A stretch of DNA of 64,000 nucleotides from Pedobacter cryoconitis (GTDB lineage: Bacteria > Bacteroidota > Bacteroidia > Sphingobacteriales > Sphingobacteriaceae): NCBI RefSeq assembly GCF_001590605.1, contig NZ_CP014504.1, positions 5,518,001 to 5,582,000 on the forward strand. The letters run 5' to 3'. Shown here in pieces: positions 42,593-50,620 of the stretch. Made by a program: the position numbers and the translations under genes. The notes beneath the pieces were generated by a model, which had not been told where the DNA came from, made no database searches, and worked only from the letters and a program-made list of their open reading frames with translations. Numbering within the stretch: position 1 is the first letter of the stretch; every line of letters starts with the position of its first letter.

Positions 42593-43619
42593 AATAGTAA
42601 CGATATTCCAGCTGATCTTAATTCAGCTGGTCTTAATTTTTCAATTATCATCTTGCCAGCGTATGCAGACAGAAGAATATAAGTGGATACCAACAGTTGG
42701 AGCTCCGCAGGAGTACCCTATCAGAATTATTGAAGGACAATTTATTTCCAATCATGGGTATAGCCCAAATTTACCAAGATCTGCTTTTGTAAATATGGGT
42801 TGGGGAGATAATGGTGGGGTAATGGATGTTGGCCCGGAGAAAAGACCAGCACCTGATAGTCTTGCTTTAACCTGGTTGTCTTTTGCGGAAAATAAGTTTT
42901 ATCGTGGACGCTTTGCTTTGCCTCAGCAGGAAATAGCAAATCTTTTAAAAGAGGGTTATATTGATCATATCACTAATAAAAGGGAGGATTATAATTATTT
43001 AACACTTGGGCTCACTCCTGGCGGGGGTATAGTTTTATGGCTTTCGGGTGGCCCTAAACAAATAGCAGTAGCTAAATTTCAGGCTAAAGAGGTGAAATTG
43101 ACTGCACATGATTTGGGCAAGGATTATGCTTTTATGTTCGAACCGGGATTTGTTCAGGAGACTTACGAAAGAAATGCTCCGGCAGAAGTACGCGAGCGTG
43201 TAGTGAAAGGGGAAATACAGCCTGCCCAGTTTGATGTCTGGCAAAAGCGGTATAACTGGAATTTTACAGTAAACTCAAAGACCGTTAAATTTCATGAGCT
43301 TAAACCTCTTTATTTTAACCAGGAATCTGAAGAGATTTTTGGAGATTCCCTGCTAAATAATCCGGTAGCAGAAAGAGCTTTACCAAGAGAAGTTATTGTA
43401 GCCTGGATTGATAAAAAAGGGCAAAAGATGCTGACTACGCTTGATTTTGATGAAAACGAGCTCAGAACAGCATTTGCAAGGATCCCTGAAATGGGTAAAG
43501 CGGAACTTCATTTGGAGGTAAATCCTGATGAATACACCATTGCGGTTACTTTTAAAACAGGAACTCAGGAGACTAAAATAACTAAACAGAAAGCTAAGAC
43601 TGAACTTGAATCAGATTAA
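42582..43619 (+). CDS. DUF2931 lipoprotein, probable Tle immunity protein
   Basis: 345 residues from the ATG at 42582 (an ATG 24 nt earlier gives a poorer signal). Signal peptide with hydrophobic core and lipobox LSSC. The mature part has the DUF2931 pattern: VGAPQEYPIRIIEGQF, MGWGDNGGVMDVG, LTWLSFAENKFYRGRFALP and a central GGIVLWLSG segment. DUF2931 lipoproteins accompany type VI lipase effectors and are thought to neutralise them in the periplasm. The start lies inside the end of the DUF2235 gene, implying coupled translation. Confidence 0.82.
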   Translation: MKVKIVTIFQLILIQLVLIFQLSSCQRMQTEEYKWIPTVGAPQEYPIRIIEGQFISNHGYSPNLPRSAFVNMGWGDNGGVMDVGPEKRPAPDSLALTWLSFAENKFYRGRFALPQQEIANLLKEGYIDHITNKREDYNYLTLGLTPGGGIVLWLSGGPKQIAVAKFQAKEVKLTAHDLGKDYAFMFEPGFVQETYERNAPAEVRERVVKGEIQPAQFDVWQKRYNWNFTVNSKTVKFHELKPLYFNQESEEIFGDSLLNNPVAERALPREVIVAWIDKKGQKMLTTLDFDENELRTAFARIPEMGKAELHLEVNPDEYTIAVTFKTGTQETKITKQKAKTELESD

Positions 43620-43621
43620 AG

Positions 43622-44611
43622 ATGAAAAAGGTAGAATTCGTTGATCAGCACGCGCTTAAACTACGGCTAAAATCAGGTGATTTTTGCCGTAGTTATGGGG
43701 TGCAGTATACGTATTTATTGGGTGAAAAAGAGCATTCCATAAAATTTAACCTGGACATCAGTTTTGCGAAAACTATTGTTGATCGGGCACGGATTTTTAA
43801 AGTAGAAAGGACTTCACCTGTTTTCCTGAACAATAAAGTCCCGGATCTGGTAGCTGATCAGCTGGCTTATGAATGTGGAAAGGTATTTTATCCGCTGCTG
43901 CTGGAAATAGATTTTGACGGACAGTATATCGGAGTCCATAATTATACGGAACTCATTAGCAGGTGGAGTGAAACTAAAAAAGCAGTGCTGGAATATTTTC
44001 AGGGTGAAACAACCGAAAAGTACCTGGAGCTGATGGAGGAAGCTATTTCTACGCCAGAGCGGGTGAGTGAGCTATTTAGAAACGAGTTGTTTTATTCGGT
44101 TTTCTTTTCTCCTGTTTACAAGTCTTACGGAGGTGAATTTAAGGTAGAAGAACAGGTGTTTTTCCCAATCGCGGGCCGTGCAGCACCAGTAGAATTCAAA
44201 ACCACACAGGAAGTCATCCCTTTTTTGAATGAAGCACATTATATCGAGATACATCATCATGGTGTAGTAACTGATAAAAGAAGTAATGCTGATCTTTTAG
44301 AAGAGCAGAGTTTTCCTTTAGAACAGTTGCTCAATCCAGATGCAGCCGGAGCAACAGGAATTTATACAGCAAAGTATGTATTGGATCCAACAACCAGGTC
44401 TATCCGGTCGATTGTGGCTAAATGGACTCTTGAATTCAATATTCCTCAGGAAACAGAGCTCAAAATATTTGAGTTGATTGAAGATAAAGAGGAAGAAATT
44501 AAAATTATAGCAACTGAAAATCAACAAAGGGGAATGACATTCCTTGATGGGAATGCTTCGCCGAAAGGGAGAAAAGTAACAGATATTTTTAACTTTTTGT
44601 GGGAGAAATAA
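43622..44611 (+). CDS. Unrecognised T6SS-operon protein
   Basis: 329 residues, no signal peptide, acidic, with many Glu/Lys-rich helices (for example TTEKYLELMEEAISTPERVS near 140). Two cytosolic-looking halves; the motif EIHHHGVVTDKRSN near 215 is the only conspicuous site. I do not recognise the family. It sits 2 nt after the DUF2931 gene and 15 nt before the PAAR-like gene, so an adaptor or chaperone loading the tip and the OmpA-domain effector is a fair guess. Confidence 0.72.
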   Translation: MKKVEFVDQHALKLRLKSGDFCRSYGVQYTYLLGEKEHSIKFNLDISFAKTIVDRARIFKVERTSPVFLNNKVPDLVADQLAYECGKVFYPLLLEIDFDGQYIGVHNYTELISRWSETKKAVLEYFQGETTEKYLELMEEAISTPERVSELFRNELFYSVFFSPVYKSYGGEFKVEEQVFFPIAGRAAPVEFKTTQEVIPFLNEAHYIEIHHHGVVTDKRSNADLLEEQSFPLEQLLNPDAAGATGIYTAKYVLDPTTRSIRSIVAKWTLEFNIPQETELKIFELIEDKEEEIKIIATENQQRGMTFLDGNASPKGRKVTDIFNFLWEK

Positions 44612-44626
44612 CTTAAAGATAAAGAC

Positions 44627-45103
44627 ATGGCAGAAAAACATTTAGTAGTGGAGGGCGCAATGTGTATGTGTGATTTTGGTAAAAATCCTGACTTTTTAAA
44701 AGTGCTTACGCATAAGCGTGAGTATGCTAATGACAAAAGCGGATCAACCAAATATATTGCCAGTACCAAAGATATTGGTGCCACATTTAAGCAGAATACA
44801 TTTGGCCCATGTGCAAAACAGCTGGGCAAACCCTGTAATGCTATCGTTTTGGAATGGAAATATTTTTATGAACATACTACTTTAACCAATGGTGGTAAAA
44901 TAATACTGGAAGACAGCAAGGCAACTTGTCCGATTGGCGGGCCTGATTGCATTAAAATAATTAAACATGGTCAGATTGCTGAACCGGGCGGGCAGAATTT
45001 TAAAAATGCAGAGCCTAAGGTGAGCAAAGTATTAAATCCTGCGGTAGATCCCAGAGCATTAACAGAAGAACCGGTTAGTATTGAAGGAATAATTTTTGAA
45101 TAG
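44627..45103 (+). CDS. DUF4280 PAAR-like spike tip
   Basis: 158 residues. Matches DUF4280 (PAAR-like): begins with KHLVVEGAMCMCDFG, central FGPCAKQLGKPCNA, and LEDSKATCPIGGPDCIKI, giving six or more Cys and a Gly-rich beta-cone. The family caps the VgrG trimer in Bacteroidota type VI systems and contractile relatives. The C-terminal 35 residues are a Pro/Val-rich extension that may connect to the next gene product, whose ATG follows the stop by one base. Confidence 0.88.
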   Translation: MAEKHLVVEGAMCMCDFGKNPDFLKVLTHKREYANDKSGSTKYIASTKDIGATFKQNTFGPCAKQLGKPCNAIVLEWKYFYEHTTLTNGGKIILEDSKATCPIGGPDCIKIIKHGQIAEPGGQNFKNAEPKVSKVLNPAVDPRALTEEPVSIEGIIFE

Positions 45104-45104
45104 C

Positions 45105-47873
45105 ATGGCGAAAACTGTAAAAGGACCAAAGAAGATTCGATTAAAAGCTGGAGAAAGTTATTTCCCCGGAACCACCAATGATAGTTTAGTACTGATCAAA
45201 GCAGATGTAGCCTCTGCATTTGAAGTAGTTGAATGGTTTCCAGGAACTACTGACGCACAAAAAAATAACATTACCTGGTTATATGAAGATGTGAAGCGCA
45301 AAAAGGTGCTAATGGCTTCAAAAACCGGTGTTCCGGAAGTCAGAGCGTTATCCATTCCTAAAAAACTTTGCGGGAGTTCACCCATGTATTACCTGGAAGC
45401 GAGTCTGACAGGATCTATTGACCTGAGTCTCCATGCTGGTATACTGGTTAGGGGAGTTTGCGAACCATTGATTGTAACATCAAGCTGGAGTAAAGAATAT
45501 AAAGGAGCATCGCTGGGAAAAGAACCTATCCGTTTTGGCGATGATGTCCATCTGAGATTATTTACTGAAGGGTTAAATGGAAACAGAGTCACGATACAGT
45601 TCTTTAAAATGGAATGGGGAGATGATTTTCCAGTAGACACTTTAAACAATATTTTGTGTGAGAATGGTGAAGTCAATTTACTGATCCGGCATACTTATTT
45701 ATGGTACCCCAAACTTAAAACTGGTCCGGACGTTCAGGAGATTTATGTTAAAGTACTGGATCCGTTAACAAAAAAACTGGTATTGGATAGCCGCAACCAG
45801 GATATGCATGCCAGGTTCCTCAGGCTTAAAAATGCAGTTTCTACTTCTGCAGTAGCAAGTCCGACCAACTTAACTGTAGCTACGGTAGGACCTCCATTGG
45901 AGAACTTGAAACAGGTAGATCATTGCCGGTATACTAAAATTGAGCTTATGGACCCTGAAGCGGTTCCGGTATTTGATGAAGGTAAGATCAACCTTGAAGG
46001 CGCAAAGAATTCAGAATTCTACCTGGATGAGAAAATCAATTATGCTTTTGATGAGTATAAAGTGCGGGACAGTGATAAAAAGAAGCTGGACAAAATTGCA
46101 GAGATTTTGATGAAAATCCCTTACACGCCAGTAGAATTAGGTTCACATACAGATCGTTTTGGTACACCGGAGTACAATATGAAACTCTCTGAAAAAAGGG
46201 CTAAAGCAGCTGTAGATTATTTGGTCTCTAAAAATATTGATGCTTCCAGAATTTTTCCCAAAGGATATGGAAAGACAAAACTTTACAATCCGGATGAAAA
46301 TCTGAGTAAGCAGGGGAGTATAGTTAACCGCAGGACGACTATAAAACTTAAAATTTTTACGCATAACGCAGTAAGTATACAGTATGAGACTATCGGGCCT
46401 GGTGAAAGTATCAAAAGAGAAATTCCGATAAAGATTTCCAACTTTAAAACTAAAGGTCTGTGTAATCTGATTTCTAATCCGCACAAGCTGGAAGTTCCTT
46501 ATGGTGATCTGCTGCCCAATAAAGCAAGTACGACACTAAAGCTGGATGCAGCGGAAACTATTCACCCTAAGGTTTATTCTCCTTTGGATGAAAGGACGCA
46601 TGCTTATGATTATATCTGGCCGATGAGCAGGCAGGCGAATAAGTTCTATTATTATATCAATTCCTGTGCTTATTTTTCTGATCAGAATAAACCAACACTT
46701 GTAATCAACACCTATTCTGATATTAAATGGGTATTGACTTTTTTCTTAAACCTGACTAATGATCTGAGTGTGAAGTGGCAGAACTTTACGCCCGAACAGC
46801 ATAAAGAGATGCAGAGCAGGGCTGGTAAACTGGGTGCAGAAAGAAGGTGGAAACAAAAGGAAGCTTCTTTTGGTTTCAATTTGCAAAGCAACTGGAATAT
46901 GGGCGGTGACGGAACATATGGCGGGCATGATGAGTTTAAAAAAGAACATGAAGGGAAATTTAAAAAACTCTACAGCCTTTTTTCCGGATTAAATTCTATT
47001 TCTGATGCGATCACTGCGCAGACTAAAGGAACGGTAAGAAATATAGGATTTAAAAACGGGCCGATCTCATTTGCTGTAAAACCACCTAATCTTTCTTTAT
47101 CAGCAACCTGGCAATTGCAGCGTGCTAAAAAGAAAGGGGCACCTATGTCTAAAATAGGTACCCGGATAGATATTAATTTTAATGCAGATCCGCTGATTGG
47201 TCTGGAATTGACAATCGATCTGATTGGAGCTGCTGTTGGTTTTGTCGCTGGTGCTATTTCTGGTGGTTCTGCTGCTCCCGGAGCAGTAAAATTATACCAA
47301 AAAATTAAAGAGCAGCTTAAAAAAGGTTTGGATCTTGGAAATGATGATGTAGGATTTAAAGCCAGTGTAGATTTTTATATGGATCTGGTCATTACAAGTA
47401 TGATCAATACTAAAATAGGTTTTGGATTTAATACCGTATCTGAGACTAAAGAAGATACCTTCAAATTGGAAGCTAGCAGTACGCTGGGAGTGGAATTAAA
47501 GGCTGGTGTAATGGTCAAAGGGGAGCTTTCCATGCTAGTGGTTTCTGTAGATGGCTATTTTGAAGTTAAAGCAAAAGGAAGTGCCTCGATCACTTTCGGA
47601 CATGGAGTTTATTATGATTCAAAAGGATTGATGTATAAACCTAAACTAGGATTTGATGGGTTGGATGCAGAATATATAATTACTGCAAGTGTAGGATTAG
47701 CCACTAAAAAAGGTACCCCTGCGGCAGATTTAGTTAAAGATCAAAAAGGAGATTGGGTACTTGCAGAAGGAAACTATAAAGAGGTGATCCCGAAATTTGA
47801 TGTAATCAAAAGTTTAGAGGAAATTTCAGGAATAAGTGTTCAGATACCATTAATGAGAGGGGATGACAATTAA
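45105..47873 (+). CDS. OmpA-domain large protein, candidate T6SS effector
   Basis: 922 residues from the ATG at 45105 (a TTG three codons upstream is less likely). N-terminal about 290 residues: Ig-like beta domains (ITWLYEDVKRKKVLM, IRFGDDVHLRLFTEGLNGN). OmpA C-terminal-like peptidoglycan-binding domain at about 305-418 (VELGSHTDRFGTPEYNMKLS, KRAKAAVDYLVSK, RIFPKGYGK, NRRTTIKL). C-terminal about 450 residues: Trp-rich region, then near 700 a glycine/alanine-rich hydrophobic helix (IDLIGAAVGFVAGAISGG), then repeated amphipathic strands to the end. No signal peptide, unlike true OmpA proteins, which fits delivery by the PAAR-like tip. A pore-forming or cell-envelope effector is suggested by architecture only. 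Confidence 0.78.
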   Translation: MAKTVKGPKKIRLKAGESYFPGTTNDSLVLIKADVASAFEVVEWFPGTTDAQKNNITWLYEDVKRKKVLMASKTGVPEVRALSIPKKLCGSSPMYYLEASLTGSIDLSLHAGILVRGVCEPLIVTSSWSKEYKGASLGKEPIRFGDDVHLRLFTEGLNGNRVTIQFFKMEWGDDFPVDTLNNILCENGEVNLLIRHTYLWYPKLKTGPDVQEIYVKVLDPLTKKLVLDSRNQDMHARFLRLKNAVSTSAVASPTNLTVATVGPPLENLKQVDHCRYTKIELMDPEAVPVFDEGKINLEGAKNSEFYLDEKINYAFDEYKVRDSDKKKLDKIAEILMKIPYTPVELGSHTDRFGTPEYNMKLSEKRAKAAVDYLVSKNIDASRIFPKGYGKTKLYNPDENLSKQGSIVNRRTTIKLKIFTHNAVSIQYETIGPGESIKREIPIKISNFKTKGLCNLISNPHKLEVPYGDLLPNKASTTLKLDAAETIHPKVYSPLDERTHAYDYIWPMSRQANKFYYYINSCAYFSDQNKPTLVINTYSDIKWVLTFFLNLTNDLSVKWQNFTPEQHKEMQSRAGKLGAERRWKQKEASFGFNLQSNWNMGGDGTYGGHDEFKKEHEGKFKKLYSLFSGLNSISDAITAQTKGTVRNIGFKNGPISFAVKPPNLSLSATWQLQRAKKKGAPMSKIGTRIDINFNADPLIGLELTIDLIGAAVGFVAGAISGGSAAPGAVKLYQKIKEQLKKGLDLGNDDVGFKASVDFYMDLVITSMINTKIGFGFNTVSETKEDTFKLEASSTLGVELKAGVMVKGELSMLVVSVDGYFEVKAKGSASITFGHGVYYDSKGLMYKPKLGFDGLDAEYIITASVGLATKKGTPAADLVKDQKGDWVLAEGNYKEVIPKFDVIKSLEEISGISVQIPLMRGDDN

Positions 47874-47875
47874 TT

Positions 47876-48514
47876 ATGAAAAAGAATATAATTTTAACAC
47901 TTACACTGATCACTGTTTTTATGATCAATATAGTAAAAGCGCAGACTAAGTATGACCTTGAAAAACTGGCTTACCGAACTGCGATCACTGAGGTATTAAA
48001 AGGTAAAGATGCTTATCCTGAGGAAAGAGAGATATCCACAACTTTACCCTGTCTGACCACTAAGAGCGTTAATAAATTCAGATTTGGTACGCTGCAATTT
48101 ACGGATGGCAGCCAGAGTGGTTCTAAATCAGACTTGAGCAGTACAGTTTCATTTCTTTTTAGTGATCAGGCGCATACAAAACTGGCCGGTCTGGTGATCA
48201 GAATACAGAAAAAAGCAGAAGCTAAAAAAATAGGGAAATATATAGCTGCGAAATACGGCAAGGGAACTGTACTTGCAGCTGTTCCAAAACCCAGGGCTAC
48301 TGGAGAGGTACTGGGTTATCCAGCAGTATTTTATGTAAATAAGAAAACAAACCAAACAATTGTCGTTGCTGATAATTATACGGAGATAGATGGCAAGCCG
48401 GATTTTTCAACAGATCTGTTTATCATTGATAATGGTACTAAAGTTGCTGATCAGGGCAGCAGTGATACGGTAGCCGAAAGGCTGAAGCGGTCTTATAAGA
48501 GACTTCAGGAATAG
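47876..48514 (+). CDS. Exported protein, candidate immunity factor A
   Basis: 212 residues. Signal peptide MKKNIILTLTLITVFMINIVKAQ; no lipobox, so periplasmic. The mature start YDLEKLAYRTAITEVLKGKD resembles the mature start of the next protein (FDLAHINFKETIGQALKG), so the two are probably diverged duplicates. No known domain recognised. It follows the OmpA-domain gene by 2 nt, which together with export makes it a candidate immunity protein. Confidence 0.72.
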   Translation: MKKNIILTLTLITVFMINIVKAQTKYDLEKLAYRTAITEVLKGKDAYPEEREISTTLPCLTTKSVNKFRFGTLQFTDGSQSGSKSDLSSTVSFLFSDQAHTKLAGLVIRIQKKAEAKKIGKYIAAKYGKGTVLAAVPKPRATGEVLGYPAVFYVNKKTNQTIVVADNYTEIDGKPDFSTDLFIIDNGTKVADQGSSDTVAERLKRSYKRLQE

Positions 48515-48533
48515 ACTTAAAAAACAAATTATA

Positions 48534-49178
48534 ATGAAAACATCAATCTACTTAGCTTTAATTATACTGATCAGCTGCTCATGCAAAAGTGAGAAACCGG
48601 CTGAATTTGACCTGGCTCATATCAATTTTAAAGAAACCATAGGCCAGGCTCTCAAAGGTACTTCATTACCTGTAAAGGGAGGTAAAACTACGAGCTGGAC
48701 ACTGGCACAATATGATATATTTGAAAGTGCAGATCCAAAAGTGATGAAGTTTAATGGTGTTGACGTATCAGGAAAACTAGGTGATTCTGTGAACAGGGTT
48801 ATTATTCATTATTCCCGTAAAGACAGTACGATAAGTTTTGTGGAGCTTAAAGTGTTTTCTGAACCACAAGTTAAAGCTCTTGCTGCCGCACTGGATCAGA
48901 AGTTAGGAAAAGCACCTTATCCAAATGATGCTTATACCACTGTTTTTAGTGAAAACGTCCAGTATTTCAACCGGGTATGGATAGATCCAAAAACTACTAT
49001 TGGTCATTTCTTTACGGATGCGATGTCAAAAGAGAAACATGAAGAAGCAAGATTGGCAATCCTGAATTATTCAAATTCCCAAGTGTCGGAACTAGCTTCA
49101 CTGAAAGGTTATTCTTCAAGTATCAGTCTGGATGTCCGCGAAGCCAGTAAACAACTTACCACAGCAAATAAAAAATAA
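48534..49178 (+). CDS. Lipoprotein, candidate immunity factor B
   Basis: 214 residues. Signal with lipobox-like ISCSC, Cys at about 15-17, so probably lipid-anchored. Shares the N-terminal FDLAHINFKETIGQALKG pattern and overall length with the preceding protein, but the central parts differ. The pair suggests duplication, perhaps after effector change. Located 19 nt downstream in the same operon. Function inferred only from context. Confidence 0.7.
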   Translation: MKTSIYLALIILISCSCKSEKPAEFDLAHINFKETIGQALKGTSLPVKGGKTTSWTLAQYDIFESADPKVMKFNGVDVSGKLGDSVNRVIIHYSRKDSTISFVELKVFSEPQVKALAAALDQKLGKAPYPNDAYTTVFSENVQYFNRVWIDPKTTIGHFFTDAMSKEKHEEARLAILNYSNSQVSELASLKGYSSSISLDVREASKQLTTANKK

Positions 49179-49184
49179 GATCTG

Positions 49185-49958
49185 ATGAGGCAACCCTATT
49201 ATATGGTCGATTTCAGTGTGGCACATTGCATGTTTGAAATCCGTATTAATGATATTTCTGTAATGACACTGGATATTCCGGGGCAGGTTGCCTCTATGAC
49301 TCCAGTGAATTTTTCCATACTGGAGAGTGGCGTACAAACGATCTCTGCAACTTTACTTCCTCATTCGGGGCAGCTGAGTCTTGATCCTGCTGCAATGCTT
49401 AAATTTAATATTAAGTTGTATGATGTGGAAAAGGATTTTGTGTTTAAAGAGCAATTGGCAGCTTACCAATTCGCACCTGTAAAAGAAGAACAGAAAATAC
49501 CGGTCTTACGGCACCAGTTAACCTTTAATGCGACTGTTCCTTATCAACTGAAAGGGTGGCAGGAGGGAACTAACCTGAAAGATGTGGAAGATATGAATGA
49601 GAAGTTGAGAACAGCTTATCAAAATATAGCTACATTAATAAACAATAAGAGATATGATCATTTCAAAGAATTGATTACTAACCGGGAACATATCATGGTC
49701 ACTTCGATGTATATGAGTCCGCAACAGGCAAATGCCAGGATTAATGGTTTAATTGAAGATTTTGAGGCCGGATTTAAAGTCGCACCCATTCCAGCCAATG
49801 CTGTGCTGCAAACTTATGGAAACGGAAAAATGGCTGCTTTGAAGAAAATAAACGGCGAATCGGCTCTGTACCTGGTGAATGAAGAAACTAAGGAAGAGCT
49901 GATGCTGGATATGATGTTCTATATTCCGAAGGGAAAAACGGCTTTTGAAATCATTTAA
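49185..49958 (+). CDS. Unrecognised last gene of the T6SS cargo operon
   Basis: 257 residues, no signal peptide. N-terminal half beta-rich with FEIRINDISVMTLDIPGQ and TISATLLPHSGQ, a C2-like or PilZ-like sandwich at best; then a helical part (KDVEDMNEKLRTAYQNIATLI, KRYDHFKELITNRE) and a final small beta domain. I do not recognise it. It starts 6 nt after the lipoprotein gene. A cytoplasmic chaperone or second-compartment immunity protein are possibilities. Confidence 0.7.
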   Translation: MRQPYYMVDFSVAHCMFEIRINDISVMTLDIPGQVASMTPVNFSILESGVQTISATLLPHSGQLSLDPAAMLKFNIKLYDVEKDFVFKEQLAAYQFAPVKEEQKIPVLRHQLTFNATVPYQLKGWQEGTNLKDVEDMNEKLRTAYQNIATLINNKRYDHFKELITNREHIMVTSMYMSPQQANARINGLIEDFEAGFKVAPIPANAVLQTYGNGKMAALKKINGESALYLVNEETKEELMLDMMFYIPKGKTAFEII

Positions 49959-50037
49959 TCCTGTCAGATCCGGATTTACAAGGCTGGCGGTTCAAAGTAA
50001 TTTCAAGGTAAAAAACTATTCAGCCTGTGAGTAATCC

Positions 50038-50068
50038 TTTGATGCTATGTAACAGTGCAGTACCTTTG
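50038..50068 (+). promoter_or_regulatory. Promoter of the bacilliredoxin gene
   Basis: TTTG (50038-50041), 19-nt spacer, TACCTTTG (50061-50068): a perfect match to the Bacteroidota consensus in both elements and spacing. It also marks the end of the T6SS cargo operon. Confidence 0.85.
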
Positions 50069-50103
50069 TAGAGTAAAATTGAATAATATTAAAGCTTTTA
50101 TAT

Positions 50104-50514
50104 ATGTATCCAGAATATTTAGTTGAACCAATGCGTGCAGAACTTACAAATGTAGGTTTTGAAGAAATGAAAACTGCAGAAGATGTGGACAACGCGATTT
50201 CTTCAAAAGGAACTGTTTTTGTAGTGGTGAATTCTGTTTGTGGCTGTGCAGCCTCAAATGCAAGACCAGCAGCAAAATTAGCAGCTGCGAATGAGAAACA
50301 CCCTGATAAAATGATTACTGTTTTTGCAGGAATGGAAAAAGAAGCGGTAGACAGAGCAAGAAGCTATATGGTACCATTTCCTCCATCTTCTCCAGCTATG
50401 GCATTGTTCAAAGATGGTAAATTAGTACATATGATCGAACGTCATCAAATTGAAGGACGTGCTGCTCAAATGATCGCTGACAACCTTAAAGGTGCTTTTG
50501 ATCAATATTGCTAA
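50104..50514 (+). CDS. BrxA/BrxB family bacilliredoxin
   Basis: 136 residues, thioredoxin fold. The redox motif CGC in VVNSVCGCAASNARPA (about 36-51) is the signature of the YphP/YqiW (BrxA/BrxB) family. In Firmicutes these enzymes remove bacillithiol from S-bacillithiolated proteins; many Bacteroidota have homologues, with or without bacillithiol. Monocistronic with a perfect promoter and a terminator 40 nt downstream. Confidence 0.9.
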   Translation: MYPEYLVEPMRAELTNVGFEEMKTAEDVDNAISSKGTVFVVVNSVCGCAASNARPAAKLAAANEKHPDKMITVFAGMEKEAVDRARSYMVPFPPSSPAMALFKDGKLVHMIERHQIEGRAAQMIADNLKGAFDQYC

Positions 50515-50554
50515 TTGATATCTTAAAAGATATGTCCGGTGTATACCGGTAAGG

Positions 50555-50581
50555 AATCCGGTCATTGTACCGGATTTTTTA
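50555..50581 (+). terminator. Bacilliredoxin terminator
   Basis: AATCCGGT, CATTGT loop, ACCGGATT followed by a T run. Another GTCCGGT/ACCGGT pairing just upstream may compete. Confidence 0.85.
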
Positions 50582-50620
50582 TTGCGTCTGAGTTTCTGGT
50601 GACCCTGTAGTTTGAACAGT

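Noticed and set aside
46143..46484. 113-codon minus-strand frame inside the OmpA-domain gene
   Set aside because: Complement of the OmpA domain itself; no recognisable protein features.
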